DNA from: Melanopsichium pennsylvanicum
Lineage: Eukaryota > Basidiomycota > Ustilaginomycetes > Ustilaginales
NCBI GenBank assembly: GCA_900208305.1
Contig: OAPG01000004.1
Coordinates: 496,001-560,000 of the forward strand
DNA length: 64,000 nucleotides
Reading direction: 5' to 3'
Within the stretch, counting starts at the first letter, position 1. Each line of letters starts with the position of its first letter. The notes beneath the pieces were generated by a model. It was not told where the DNA came from and did no database searches. It saw only the letters and a list, made by a program, of their open reading frames with translations. The translations under genes were made by a program, and so were the position numbers. Positions 41,584 through 52,338 of this stretch are shown here, in pieces.

Positions 41584-43145
41584 ATGGTCAACGTTACATC
41601 AACGCCAGATGGTGACATCATCACCTACTACATGGTTGATGGTGTCGAGACCGAACTCATCTACAACCTCGGCAACATTGCCTGGATCATCGTCGCAACT
41701 GCTCTCGTGTTCATCATGATTCCTGGCCTTGGATTCTTCTACGCTGGTCTGTTGAGAAAGAAGTCAGCCTTGTCGATGATCTGGATGTCAATGGCTGTGA
41801 TGGCCGTAGTCACTTTTGAATGGTTCTTCTGGGGTTTTTCGCTCGCTTTCTCGACTACTTCCGGAAACTCATTCATTGGTGTAAGTGTTTCATACCCTCC
41901 TCTCCTTCGATTTCTCATTCAAGATAGTGTTAAGAGCTGACAAAATTCTCTTCATCTCCTCTTTGCCTGTCCCCGCAATTCCAGAACCTGGACAATTTTG
42001 GACTGAAGGGTGTCGACATCAACCCCTCGACCGGAGGAACCGTCATTCCGCAGCTTCTGTACTGCATTTACCAGATGATGTTCGCCGCTATCACGCCAGT
42101 CATTGCATGTGGTGCCTTTGCTGACCGAGCGCGTCTCGGACCCGTCCTTATCTTCACCTTCTGCTGGTCAACGATCGTCTACAACCCCATCGCTTACTGG
42201 ACTTGGAACACCGGTATCGGTTGGGCCAACAAGTTGGGCGGTCTCGACTTTGCCGGTGGTACCCCCGTCCATATCTCTTCCGGTACCGCTGCGCTTGCCA
42301 TCTCGATCTTCCTCGGCAAGCGCAAGGGTTATGGAACTGAACAGCTCGCTTACCGCCCTCATAACGTCGCATACGTCATTTTGGGCACCGTCTTCCTGTG
42401 GTTTGGTTGGTTCGGTTTCAACGGTGGTTCCGCTCTCGCGGCTAATTTGAGGGCAGTGCAGGCCATGATGGTCACTCAGGTGGCCACGGCTGTCGGTGGC
42501 TTGACTTGGTTGTTCTGGGATTGGAGGCTCGAGAGGAAGTGGTCTGCTGTCGGCTTCTGCTCTGGTGCCATTTCTGGTCTGGTCGCCATCACTCCTGCTT
42601 CTGGTTACGTCGGCACTCCTGCCGCCGTTGCTTTCGGTGTTGTTGCTGGTACCGCTTGCAACTTTGCCACAGGTCTCAAGAACATCCTTGGTTACGACGA
42701 TGCTCTTGACATTTTTGCCGCGCACGGTATCGGTGGTATGGTCGGAAACCTCCTCACCGCTTTCTTTGCCGACTATCGTGTCGCCTCGTTTGATGGTTCT
42801 ACACCTATTCCTGGTGGATGGATCAACCATCACTGGATTCAGCTCGCTTACCAGCTCGCTGATTCGGCTTCGGGTTTCGGTTGGTCATTTGTCTGCACCA
42901 TGATCCTCCTCTTCGCCATTGACCGTATTCCTGGCTGCCACTTTAGGGCGAGCGAGGATGACGAGATTCTCGGCATCGATCTCGCCCAGGTTGGTGAGGA
43001 GGTCATGACCTGGCCTTTGATGCACGACTTTCACCGTCCAGAAGAGGGCGCCGAGGTCCACCACGCTGTCAGATCCATGGATGCCAAGTTCTCACCAGCA
43101 AACAGCGAGAAGGATCTTGAGGCCGGCCAGCCCACAGCTGTGTAA
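41584..43145 (+). CDS. Ammonium transporter, Mep2-type (AMT/MEP/Rh family), one intron
   Basis: Exons 41584-41880 and 41985-43145 are joined across a 104 bp intron (GTAAGT to TTCCAG); unspliced reading stops after 19 codons. The product has 485 residues with about 11 membrane helices. Both pore histidines are visible: His near residue 195 in HISSGTAALA and His near residue 346 in HGIGGMVGN, the twin-His arrangement of Mep2 (Mep1/Mep3 have Glu at the first site). The signature GFNGGSALAANLRA is also present. Mep2-type proteins take up scarce ammonium and in smuts (Ump2) and yeasts also signal starvation to trigger filamentous growth; that sensing role is inferred from the class. The cytoplasmic tail is short, ending LEAGQPTAV. 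It converges with the TFIIS gene. Confidence 0.95.
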
Positions 43146-43558
43146 GAGGCCCTCACACATGTATTTTGTTCCTTCTTGTCGGGTGTAATCATGACACTTC
43201 GGCTCTGTCATTAACTAAATTGTCACCTCCTGTCTGCGTCTGGTTGTCGGTATGAAATGAATGGCCGAGGTTATGGCAAAAGCACGGGCTTGGGAAAATG
43301 CGCAGGATCCGTACTCTCACCAAAGTAGAGATTGCTGAGCCATGCGGCTGATCGTTGACGGATATCGTCGAGACTCGCTGCGGCCTGTGCTTCACGAATG
43401 GTGGAACCTGTATAAGTTAGCATGGCATTTTGTTTCTACAAGTACATGGCCCGGCTCTGCTGCGCGAGCAGTTGCTGTTGCGTCAGCGAGTCGATCCGAA
43501 AGACTAAGGACGTAGCAGCGCTTCCCTATTACATAGCGAGGAATGATGTCTGAGACGA
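43146..43558. other. Convergent 3' region between the ammonium transporter and TFIIS genes
   Basis: There are 413 bp with no gene or repeat that I can support. Confidence 0.5.
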
Positions 43559-44527
43559 TCAACAGAACTTCCACTTGTGGTTGCAATTGGTGCAGGTTAC
43601 GAACGTAGTCATCGGTTCATCGGCGGATCTGGTCTGCATCTGGTAGTATCTTGTCTTTCTCTGCTTACACCTTCCACATTGGAAGGCATCCGTCTCTGCT
43701 TCCTGTGCTGCCGCACCTTTCGCCTTGAAAAGGTTCAGCATCTGCAATTCTTCAATCTCCCTCTTCCTCTTGTCACTCGCCAGCTCTTCATTGGACATGG
43801 TCACCAACTTGTCAGCAGGGATGTCATTTTCGACGACACGAACACGAAGGTCCGGATTGTTCTTGTCCTTGATGTTGAGTGAGAGACTGCGAACTTTGTT
43901 TCTGTAGTCAGCGGTGACGCAGCCTTTGCCTTGATTGGCAAGGATGGCAGCTTCTACAGCAACCGCGGCGTCAAAGATCTGAGAATCGTTCCATCCATGA
44001 CCTTCTTTGCCAATCTCAAGTGACTGGTACAGAAGCTTGAGACAGGCATTGCGAACTTTGTCATTGAGGATTTCAAAGTCGATCTTTGTGTTGGATGCTG
44101 ATTTTGGTGTTGTTGTTGCTGCTATGGTTGTTGCTGATGTGGAGGAGGATGATGCGCCCGCAGCATCGGTACCAGTGGTCGATACGTCTGTCTTGGACGC
44201 TGGTGCCGGAGAGGCCGTGGAAGAAGGAGCTTTGCTACTGTTGGTACTCGACTGTTGCTGCGCTCTTTGCTTGTCGACAATCGCCTTCCAGTCTTTGACC
44301 AACGACTTGGCTTGATCCGCTACCTTCTTGTCCGAATGCGAACGCAACTTTCCTACAGCAACACCGATTTTGCTTTGACGAATGACATCCTCTGTCGGTG
44401 TTGAGAGGCCAGACTTGAGTTTGGAAAAGATGCCAAGGACGGCTTCAGAATCCGTAGAGGTTGCGAGCTTGGAAAGCTGCTTCTGCAGGTCCTTGAGCTC
44501 ATCAATCGAGAGATCTTTCGAAGACAT
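43559..44527 (-). CDS. DST1: Transcription elongation factor TFIIS (Dst1)
   Basis: The protein has 322 residues from the ATG at 44527 (MSSKDLSIDELKDLQKQL); the frame extends 48 codons upstream in non-conserved sequence. The layout is standard: an N-terminal helical TFIIS domain I at about residues 5-85, an Ala/Ser/Thr-rich linker, central domain II (NDKVRNACLKLLYQSL to about residue 255), and a C-terminal zinc ribbon with CGRCKQRKTRYYQMQTRSAD and CTNCNHKWKFC. The invariant RSADEP loop, whose Asp-Glu pair enters the RNA polymerase II active site to stimulate transcript cleavage, is intact. It rescues arrested polymerase in the nucleus. It is divergent from PRP46. Confidence 0.96.
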   Translation of the reverse strand: MSSKDLSIDELKDLQKQLSKLATSTDSEAVLGIFSKLKSGLSTPTEDVIRQSKIGVAVGKLRSHSDKKVADQAKSLVKDWKAIVDKQRAQQQSSTNSSKAPSSTASPAPASKTDVSTTGTDAAGASSSSTSATTIAATTTPKSASNTKIDFEILNDKVRNACLKLLYQSLEIGKEGHGWNDSQIFDAAVAVEAAILANQGKGCVTADYRNKVRSLSLNIKDKNNPDLRVRVVENDIPADKLVTMSNEELASDKRKREIEELQMLNLFKAKGAAAQEAETDAFQCGRCKQRKTRYYQMQTRSADEPMTTFVTCTNCNHKWKFC

Positions 44528-45143
44528 GGCGGCTCCGTACGTTGTAAATGCAGGAATCACTCTGTAAACGCTTGAGGTGAGGTGTCGTAACAGAACCTTA
44601 TGCTGGCCTCTGATGGCTTTGTTGAGAACTGAGCCAAGACGAGATGGTGTTTCCTGCTCTCTGAAAGTCAAACGTTGCTGTTTGCAGACCCGGATATCTG
44701 TGCCAGTCGCAGGGTCTTCGGGGTGCCGCGTGTCGTTGGGTGCTGAGCTCTAGAGATGCTGAGAGCTACAGGGTCTGTAGCAAAGGTGATGGAGGTAGGT
44801 TGGGAACGATGCAAGCAGCAAAAGTGAGTTGTGAAGAAGGTCGACGCGAAAGATGTCGGACGCGACTATTAGTCATATTCATTTCATAGGTGTTGACACT
44901 TTTAGGCCATAGGTGAAAAATGATTGCGACTCGTGATCAGAGCGAGACGAACGAGATTTTACGCAGTTCCGCGGTGTGCCTACTGCCGAGTGCCGAGCTT
45001 GAGTTTTTGACACTCTTTTGTGGTCTCATTCGTATTCTCCCTCACATTTTTCTCTCGCCCCTGTGCTCGACGTTCTACTCTTACCACCATCTTTCATCGC
45101 CACTCGTCCAACAAGAGCTGAGCATATCGGGTTCGTAGCAACC
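44528..45143. promoter_or_regulatory. Shared divergent upstream region of TFIIS and PRP46
   Basis: This 616 bp region has no gene. I see no named motif in it. Confidence 0.45.
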
Positions 45144-46661
45144 ATGGCAGCAGCATCAACATCGACAGGCCGAGCAAGCCCATCAGCATCAATTAGCACC
45201 GAATATCACACTTTACCTCCACTTTCAGACCTCTTTGCTCGATCTTCCAAGCGAGCACGACTACTCTTTCACATCGATGACGAGTACGACTTCGGCTACT
45301 TTGGTGATATTTCAGCGTTAGAGCCATCAAAAGTCCACCTCGCCTCCAAGATCAGCTCAGAGTATGCAGATGCAAAGGTTCTTCCGTCTGCCCTCTTGGC
45401 ACAGCAACAAGCCGCAGCCGGTCTTCCGCGTCCGGGAGCACCGAATGCAGCATCGGCAGGTAGGCCAGCGAAGAGAAGAGGAGATGAGACACAGTTGTCG
45501 AGACTGATAGATCTATTGGATGGAGGCTCAGCATCAGTATCGGGTCCAGTCGGCCCAGCCGCTGCCTCGTCGAGTCAGGCGCTTTCGATTCGCAGCAACG
45601 GCACTTCAGCAACAGCAGGGTCCTCGTCTTCCTTAACACAGTCGAACGCTGTCGCACTAGCATCTCACCGTGGTGGGTCGTCAGGGTTGCTGTCACAAGC
45701 ACTCATTCAGAAGAAGGAAATGGCCAACCGCAAAGCTATGCCTGCATTCCATCCCAACTGGAAACTCTCGCGAGTCATCTCTGGTCACCTCGGCTGGGTG
45801 CGCTGTGTGGCTGTGGAGCCAGGGAACAAGTGGTTTGCAACAGGTGCCAGTGATCGTATGATCAAGATCTGGGATTTGGCGTCAGGCGAACTCAAGCTTT
45901 CACTTACGGGACACATCTCGCCTGTGCGTGGTATTGCAGTATCTGCAAGGCATCCGTATCTCTTCTCAGCGGGCGAAGACAAGGTTGTTAAGTGCTGGGA
46001 TCTGGAAACAAACAGGGTGATCCGACAGTACCGTGGACATCTGTCCGGGATTTACTCTCTGGCATTACATCCAACACTCGATGTGGTGGTTACAGGAGGC
46101 AGGGACGCAACGGCTCGTGTGTGGGATATGCGAACGCGCCTGGCGGTCCACACTTTGACCGGCCACCGGGGAACTGTAGCCTCGGTAGCTTGCCAGGACG
46201 CAGAACCGCAGGTCATCTCGGGCTCCATGGACGCTACAGTCAAGCTGTGGGACTTGGCAGCAGGAAAGTCGATCACCACCCTTACGCATCACAAGAAAAG
46301 TGTCCGTGCCCTCGCAGTCCATCCCACTCAGTACACGTTTGCATCGGGCAGCGCAGGTGGTAACAACATCAAGACGTGGAGATGTCCCGAAGGTACCTTA
46401 GTCAACAATATGGCGCATGACACCATCGTTAACACACTCAGTACCAATGCGGATGGCGTTCTATTCAGTGGTGGTGATGACGGAAGTCTGAAGTTCTTCG
46501 ACTACGCGACAGGTACGCCCTTCCAAGTGGCAGAGGATGTGCCACAACCAGGATCGCTGGATGCTGAGGCAGGTGTCTTCTGCTCTACCTTCGATCAGAC
46601 TGGCACACGTCTGATTACGGGCGGTGCGGATAAGACGATCAAAGTCTACAAGGAGGTCTGA
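45144..46661 (+). CDS. PRP46: Pre-mRNA splicing factor Prp46 (PLRG1), WD40 protein
   Basis: The protein has 505 residues from the ATG at 45144, whose context is ACCATGG. The N-terminal 210 residues include the PLRG1-like motif [19 protein letters not shown] and a Ser/Ala-rich linker. Seven WD repeats run from about residue 211 to the end: [69 protein letters not shown] and so on, with IKIWDL, VKCWDL and VKLWDL closings. Prp46 is a core subunit of the Prp19 complex, needed for spliceosome activation. A bromodomain gene follows on the same strand after 617 bp. Confidence 0.95.
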   Translation: MAAASTSTGRASPSASISTEYHTLPPLSDLFARSSKRARLLFHIDDEYDFGYFGDISALEPSKVHLASKISSEYADAKVLPSALLAQQQAAAGLPRPGAPNAASAGRPAKRRGDETQLSRLIDLLDGGSASVSGPVGPAAASSSQALSIRSNGTSATAGSSSSLTQSNAVALASHRGGSSGLLSQALIQKKEMANRKAMPAFHPNWKLSRVISGHLGWVRCVAVEPGNKWFATGASDRMIKIWDLASGELKLSLTGHISPVRGIAVSARHPYLFSAGEDKVVKCWDLETNRVIRQYRGHLSGIYSLALHPTLDVVVTGGRDATARVWDMRTRLAVHTLTGHRGTVASVACQDAEPQVISGSMDATVKLWDLAAGKSITTLTHHKKSVRALAVHPTQYTFASGSAGGNNIKTWRCPEGTLVNNMAHDTIVNTLSTNADGVLFSGGDDGSLKFFDYATGTPFQVAEDVPQPGSLDAEAGVFCSTFDQTGTRLITGGADKTIKVYKEV

Positions 46662-47278
46662 GTGTTCTCCAAAGCTGCGATACCTTTTCTGCCCTTTCTT
46701 TGCAGCAATGTTACGGAACAAACCCTTACTTTGCATTTTGTCTCTTCTATCGCTTGTCTTCACCATTTAGCCTGTGCCCGTTGCGTGTGAACATGAGATC
46801 GACATGTATCGAGCAGCCATTGGCCGGGCATTTGGTAGTTGCGAATCAAGCGTCAAGCTGGCAGAGTCGGCGTAGAGAGGGTTTACGTACGATAAATTTC
46901 TAACAAAAAATTCGCAGCTTGACCTGCGAAAAAGGCCAAACTTTTGAAGCGAGTTGGGCCTTCGTCTCTCCTTTTCTTCAAAATCAATATTCCTTGCCCC
47001 AACGCAACACAAGCAAGAACAACGCTTTCGGCAAAACATCCGGAACAGAGTCAGCACAAACCGCAATCTTGGGAGATCCGAGTCCAAGACCTTTGCGTCA
47101 CAGCACCGGCCGCGAAGCTCTACACTGGGTCAAGGTGCATTCGACAAGCAAGGCTGAGCTTGACTTGCTCACCAGAATTAGAAACGGTTGAGGGGAGAGC
47201 CGAAAGCAATCAGGCTTGCTCCTTTTGCTTGCTACGAGGTCGCTAGCGACGACGGTCGGTGCGGACCAATCGCAAGGC
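46662..47278. promoter_or_regulatory. Tandem intergenic region before the bromodomain gene
   Basis: 617 bp with no gene. The bromodomain frame is open 63 bases upstream of its chosen ATG, but no earlier in-frame ATG is present. Confidence 0.45.
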
Positions 47279-50200
47279 ATGGCGCAGCATAGTAGAGGTG
47301 CCAGCTCGCATCCCGATGAACCTCCACAGAAAAGACGGACGCTCCAGATCAAGCTAGGCAGACCACGCCCTCCTTTCGACTTTTACCAAGCCGAACAGGC
47401 CTCACCATCGCACCATCGCAGTCGGCCGAGCAACTCACCGGCGATTCGTATCTCGCTCAAGAGAAAGCCTTCGGTGCCCGAATCACAGTTTACTCCACCC
47501 CGATTCTCGTCGCTGCACGGCGAGGACGGGGACGAAGACGATGAAGATGATGGACAGCAAGTAGATGCCGACTCTATGCAGGACGAAGACGAAGACGAGG
47601 ACGGTCAAGACGTAAATGATCAGGGAGGAGGAGATGACGAGGGTGAAGAAGGAGAAGAAGACGGGGAGGATGACGAGGATGGTGAAGAGATGGACGGGGA
47701 AGACCACGGCGATGAGGACGAGGCCGCAGCGAACGGCAGTGCAACCGGCAACAAGGTTGCTGGAACGGACGATGCAGCTCCTCGCGTCAGGGGCAAGAAC
47801 GGCGCCTTCAAGAGCACAAGCGCCGGCAGCTCCAACCCTTCCCGTCGACCCATCAAGCGCCTCCGCTCCAAAGGCCTCTACGAAGCACTTCCTAAGCTCG
47901 TCGAAAACCTTCAGCGTCGAGATAGCTACAAATTCTTCTGCGAACCAGTCAATCCCGACGATGTCCCCGGCTACAACGACGTCATTAAGTTGCCCATGGA
48001 TTTCGGCACCATGCAGCGCAAGGTTGACGATCGACTTTACAGTCACATGGACGAGTTCAAAGCTGATTTCCAGCTTGTCATTTCTAACGCACAGACATTC
48101 AATCCCGAGGGCACCCTCTACTACAACGAAGCAAAACGCATTGGTACATGGGGTAGCAGGGCGATTGAGCGAGAAGGTATGGCTGTCAACGACAATGGAC
48201 GCGCTGGCGTCAAGGGCGACGAGATCCGGCGCCAGAAGCGAATGGCTAGGGAGCCTGCAGCATCTACATCCGCAATCGACGGAGTAGCTTCTTTTGGTGA
48301 CGGTTCTAGTCGTAGACAGTTGCGAGGTGCCGCAATTCAACACCAACAAGCGCTCGACGAAGCGAGTCTATTACAGAATCACAATATCGCAGGCAACAAT
48401 GGCGAGGTTCACACTCGATCCGCCATGCGCGGATCACGCTTTGCCTTCAGCGCTGGTGTCGAAGCGTTGATGGAAGCGGCTCGAGTCACGTCGCAAGCTA
48501 GGCAACGAGCTGCCATCGCTCTTGGGATGGCAGGTGGAACACTTGCGCGTGAAGATTCAATTCAGCCAAGTGGCGATCTCAAAGGAGAGGTCGACGATGA
48601 CGTGGATCTCGACGATGCGGATGACGAGGACATATCTGAAGAAGAAGGTGGTCGCGGAAGCGTTGCCCGAGAAAGAGATTCTCGGGAGCGATCGGTGACC
48701 GCGGATGGTGTCGCTGGTGGCATCAGCCGTCGATTTGGCTCATCGCAACCTGGTGGAACGCCATCAACACCGATGGGACAACGTGCGGCCAGTCCAGATG
48801 CATTGCGAAAGCGGTTGGCAGCGGTGAAAGGCACCCCAATTCAGGCGCTCGCCAGTCCTATGGGCGCAAACGCGCCTAGTACCAGCAGAGCTTCCAAGCA
48901 TGCCAAACATAAGCAACGCCTCGGTGCGCCAGGAACGCCCAAACGTCTGCTGGCACGCACAGGAACTTCAACTCCGATCGCGGGGGCAGGGTCTGCCAGT
49001 TTTGCAGCCGACGCCTCCCTGGATCAGGCCACCGACGCTGCCACTGCAGCCCAGCTGATGGCCAACCTATCTCAAACTCAGCTCCAGCCAGGAATCGCCA
49101 ACTACTCATTTGTAGACGATGGCTCTGTCAATCTGGATGACATTGACGACCTGCAAGCCTTCCTGACACTCTATCGTAGTGACAGACACGTATTGATGCC
49201 AACCATCGAGTCGCTTCATCCGATCCCCTTCATACCTGGTGACTACACCGGTAAAGATAATGGGGAGAAAGAAATTGTTCAGGACGACGAAAAGGAGAAA
49301 GCAAAAGGAAGGTCAAAAGGCAAGACCACAGCAGATGACGGTGATGATGATGACGACGATGATGGCAAGGGTGAAGGCAGGGAGAAGGGTGATAAAGATC
49401 CGCTTTCGACATTGCCTCCATCGCGTCCTGGTGCTCCAGACCCGCTGTACTCGGCTATCGCACCTGGACCTGAGCCGCTGTCTAGTAATCTGAGTCACGA
49501 CGTCGAGCCTCTTCCTCCGCACTTCCGCAACTTGCCGTTCTACGCGCCAAGCTTGACTGCAGTCCCAGATACGAAGCCTGCCGCATTCTCGAAAGAGATG
49601 GAGCTGCCCAGCGTGCCATATTCCTGGAGCAACCCAGCGTACGTGGAAGCATTGAAGAATGACAAGAGACCCAAGAAGCAGAAGGACAAGGAACGGGAGA
49701 AGGAACGCGAGACGCTGGAAGATTGGAGTTACTTCCGGCCCACACTCACACGCCTCCTGGAGGTCACTGATGTCGGACCCTTTGGGGCCCTTGTGCCACG
49801 CATCAAGGACGACAAGAGGGCCTTGCCGGCAAAGGTGCTGAAGGGCAAAGCCGCCAAAGCTGCCAAACAGATGGAAGTCAAGAGCCCGCAACCCACCGAA
49901 TTCTCTACGAGTCAACTTGCGGGAGAGGGCATTCATGCGATCCAAGCCGAGCTGAAGCACAAAAGACAAGGTCTCACTCTGCCAAGAGAAATTTTGAATC
50001 GCTATGTCCAGGCCGCTAAAGTTGTGACAGCAAAAAGGACCAAAGGCGTCCTGTCGCAACGAGAAAAGCAAGATGCGGGTCGAAGTGTTTCGGACATGGT
50101 CTATGCGGGAGCGGCTGGCAATGCTTACATTCGAAGTGTGGGCGAATTCGTTGGCGGAGCAATGCATCACGCGATGCTACTTGATGAGGTCGATGATGCT

Positions 50201-50941
50201 GAAGAGCGGAGAATTGCTGAGGCAGAGAGACGATTCTTGCTCGCGGCGGCTCTGCGCGAGGCCAAGGAAGTTGAGGTGACGCCGGAACCGTCCGCTGCTT
50301 CGCGACGCGGACCATTCATGTGGCGTGATGCGACCGAGGAGGTGGGTGGAACAGCTACACCAGCCGAGGGCGAGGTCGGAAAGTCGGGGATTTCTACAAA
50401 CGTGCACACCAATGCAGTTGCCATCCCTGCAGAGGTGGAGGAGGCCAAGCCAGTCATCTCCGCTCTGCTTGAAGAGCTCGATAAGAAGGAAGAACAGCTT
50501 GCACCGCTGCCGAAGCCGCTTGCGCAAGTGGTGGAGGAAGAATTAATCCGACCCATCACAGGCAATTCGTTGGACCTGCTTCATCTCGTCGCTGTCCATC
50601 TCAAAACACGAGGCTCGGAAGCGCTGCGCCTCGAGGAGATTGAAGCACGGTTGTTGCAGAACAAGTTCACACCACACGAGCTCGAGGGTATCGACGCATC
50701 TTTGCTTTGTGCGACCAATGCCAAGTCAACGGCGCCTGCCAAGCCAACTTGCTCAGCACCCACGACACTTCCTCTATCGCCACAACAGGTGCGGGCAGAA
50801 GCGCATCTTCAACCAATCCCTTTCACAACAGAGCTGAATTGGCTCAAAGACGAGCCGGATCTCACACAGCTTTTGGACGAAGCATGTCACGATGTCGACA
50901 GTCTAGGCTCGATTCTGAGCTACGTCATCCAAAATGCCTGA
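47279..50941 (+). CDS. Bromodomain protein, BRD7/BRD9-like
   Basis: This is a single-exon gene of 1220 residues. The N-terminus has a basic RRTLQIKLGRPRPP. A very acidic stretch, almost all Asp/Glu/Gly, follows at about residues 80-160. One bromodomain lies near residues 199-297 with FCEPVNPDDVPGYNDVIKLP, MDFGTMQRKVDD and the acetyl-lysine Asn in NAQTFNPEGTLYYNEA. Long disordered parts follow, then a conserved C-terminal half including VPYSWSNPAYVEALKN and LEDWSYFRPTLTRLLEV that resembles the region after the BRD7/9 bromodomain. BRD7/9 proteins belong to SWI/SNF-type remodellers and read acetylated histones. The family assignment beyond the bromodomain is moderate. It lies between PRP46 and ERG25 on the same strand. 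Confidence 0.85.
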   Translation: MAQHSRGASSHPDEPPQKRRTLQIKLGRPRPPFDFYQAEQASPSHHRSRPSNSPAIRISLKRKPSVPESQFTPPRFSSLHGEDGDEDDEDDGQQVDADSMQDEDEDEDGQDVNDQGGGDDEGEEGEEDGEDDEDGEEMDGEDHGDEDEAAANGSATGNKVAGTDDAAPRVRGKNGAFKSTSAGSSNPSRRPIKRLRSKGLYEALPKLVENLQRRDSYKFFCEPVNPDDVPGYNDVIKLPMDFGTMQRKVDDRLYSHMDEFKADFQLVISNAQTFNPEGTLYYNEAKRIGTWGSRAIEREGMAVNDNGRAGVKGDEIRRQKRMAREPAASTSAIDGVASFGDGSSRRQLRGAAIQHQQALDEASLLQNHNIAGNNGEVHTRSAMRGSRFAFSAGVEALMEAARVTSQARQRAAIALGMAGGTLAREDSIQPSGDLKGEVDDDVDLDDADDEDISEEEGGRGSVARERDSRERSVTADGVAGGISRRFGSSQPGGTPSTPMGQRAASPDALRKRLAAVKGTPIQALASPMGANAPSTSRASKHAKHKQRLGAPGTPKRLLARTGTSTPIAGAGSASFAADASLDQATDAATAAQLMANLSQTQLQPGIANYSFVDDGSVNLDDIDDLQAFLTLYRSDRHVLMPTIESLHPIPFIPGDYTGKDNGEKEIVQDDEKEKAKGRSKGKTTADDGDDDDDDDGKGEGREKGDKDPLSTLPPSRPGAPDPLYSAIAPGPEPLSSNLSHDVEPLPPHFRNLPFYAPSLTAVPDTKPAAFSKEMELPSVPYSWSNPAYVEALKNDKRPKKQKDKEREKERETLEDWSYFRPTLTRLLEVTDVGPFGALVPRIKDDKRALPAKVLKGKAAKAAKQMEVKSPQPTEFSTSQLAGEGIHAIQAELKHKRQGLTLPREILNRYVQAAKVVTAKRTKGVLSQREKQDAGRSVSDMVYAGAAGNAYIRSVGEFVGGAMHHAMLLDEVDDAEERRIAEAERRFLLAAALREAKEVEVTPEPSAASRRGPFMWRDATEEVGGTATPAEGEVGKSGISTNVHTNAVAIPAEVEEAKPVISALLEELDKKEEQLAPLPKPLAQVVEEELIRPITGNSLDLLHLVAVHLKTRGSEALRLEEIEARLLQNKFTPHELEGIDASLLCATNAKSTAPAKPTCSAPTTLPLSPQQVRAEAHLQPIPFTTELNWLKDEPDLTQLLDEACHDVDSLGSILSYVIQNA

Positions 50942-52338
50942 TGCGCTGGCTTGCATGTAGATCGACGGGGCACCCTCGTTCAATCACATGTTTGTCGATA
51001 GGTTCAAGTTATGGGAGACTTGCATACCCACATGTTATTCTGTAATCTAGCTGTGCTGCAGTTGGAGTATTCTACAACGACGAGAGCGGCGTTGGGTATA
51101 AAACGTCTGTGCATGGGCTGTCAAGCGGCGAAGGTTATGGCCGAGAATTTGGTTGGCCGCGAGGTCAAGATGTTAGATCGTAACAGGCAGATTGCGGGTC
51201 ACATCGTATTCATTTCGGCCTTGCCCGGAGAGGAATGAGAGCAACACTGGCAGCGCCACGAACCTCGTCGGTAACCTTCAATTACAGAGTGGTGTGCATA
51301 TGTCACCTTAGCTCCTGATTGTAGTAGTAGAATAGTATTTAGTAGTGGTAGCTCGAATGGATAGATTGCAACGACACCAACTGGCCGATTAGTGCGATGA
51401 AGATACTAAATGGGATTAGAGTGAAGAGTGCTGTGGTAGCACCTGATGTAAACATTTGGAAAGCAGGGGTGCAGGAGTGTGTGGCTGAGTGACATTGTGG
51501 CAAATTCGCTGAACAGACGAGCCTCTTGGTTTCTGCAAACCCTTTGACTAAATTTAGGCTCTGATAGTAGCCGTGTGTGCAAAGTCGGGTGATTTTAGGT
51601 GCTTGTCCAAGGCAGTCCTGCCCCCAGAAGAGTTCAGCACGACGCGTTGGGAAAATCACACCACCCATTCCTTCTCACTAGGGCTACAGCAGCTGTACTG
51701 TAATTTACTGTTTAGCCGTAAGAATTTCGAGGATAAAAAAAAGTAAGAAAGGAAAGGAATCAGTCTCAGCTAAGCACTCAGCAACCAGTTTCCCCAAAAT
51801 TTTTGAGCTTTTTCGAGGAAACAAAAAAGGATCGACAGGGAAGCACACCAGAAGCAATGAATTCTAAAGATTGAGGCTGTTCGGCTGCGCAGTTAACCTT
51901 TTCGAGCTTCCAAAGTGACACGCGTGCGTATCCTGGACTGTGTAAGCTTCAGCGTGTGTTTCGGCGGTGCACAGCAGGACTGAAATGCCGGAAAGCTCTC
52001 ACTCTCACACACAGCCCAAGATTTCGTGTGAGTGTGTGTGAGAGTGAGAGTGCGTGTTTGCTTGCATCTGTGTTGTGCTACAGTACTGCTGCTTTGCTTA
52101 TGCGAAGACCTGCCGCTGCTGTTGTCCAAAAAGTGACCTGACCTGGCTGCTCCAAAGTGTGTTGCTTTGATCAAGCCTGGTCATCATTCCAGAGCTACCT
52201 CACCAGCTTTACCGTCAGACCACCATCATCGTCAACATCCTCTTATATTCACGCTTCGTGCGTCCCCGCCACAATACTTCTTTTTACGCATCCGGAACCA
52301 CACAGCGTCACTCATCGGTAGTGCTTCCGTTCGTCACG
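50942..52338. other. 1.4 kb intergenic region upstream of ERG25
   Basis: No supportable gene. It contains TACTGTA at 51696 and TACAGTA at 52079, and GTGTGAGAGTGAGAGTG low-complexity sequence at 52024-52055. The longest frames are fewer than 110 codons and not protein-like. Confidence 0.5.

Noticed and set aside
47483..48349. 288-codon minus-strand frame opposite the bromodomain gene
   Set aside because: It is the mirror of the acidic and bromodomain part; its Val/Phe/Leu-rich composition comes from reversed Asp/Glu codons.
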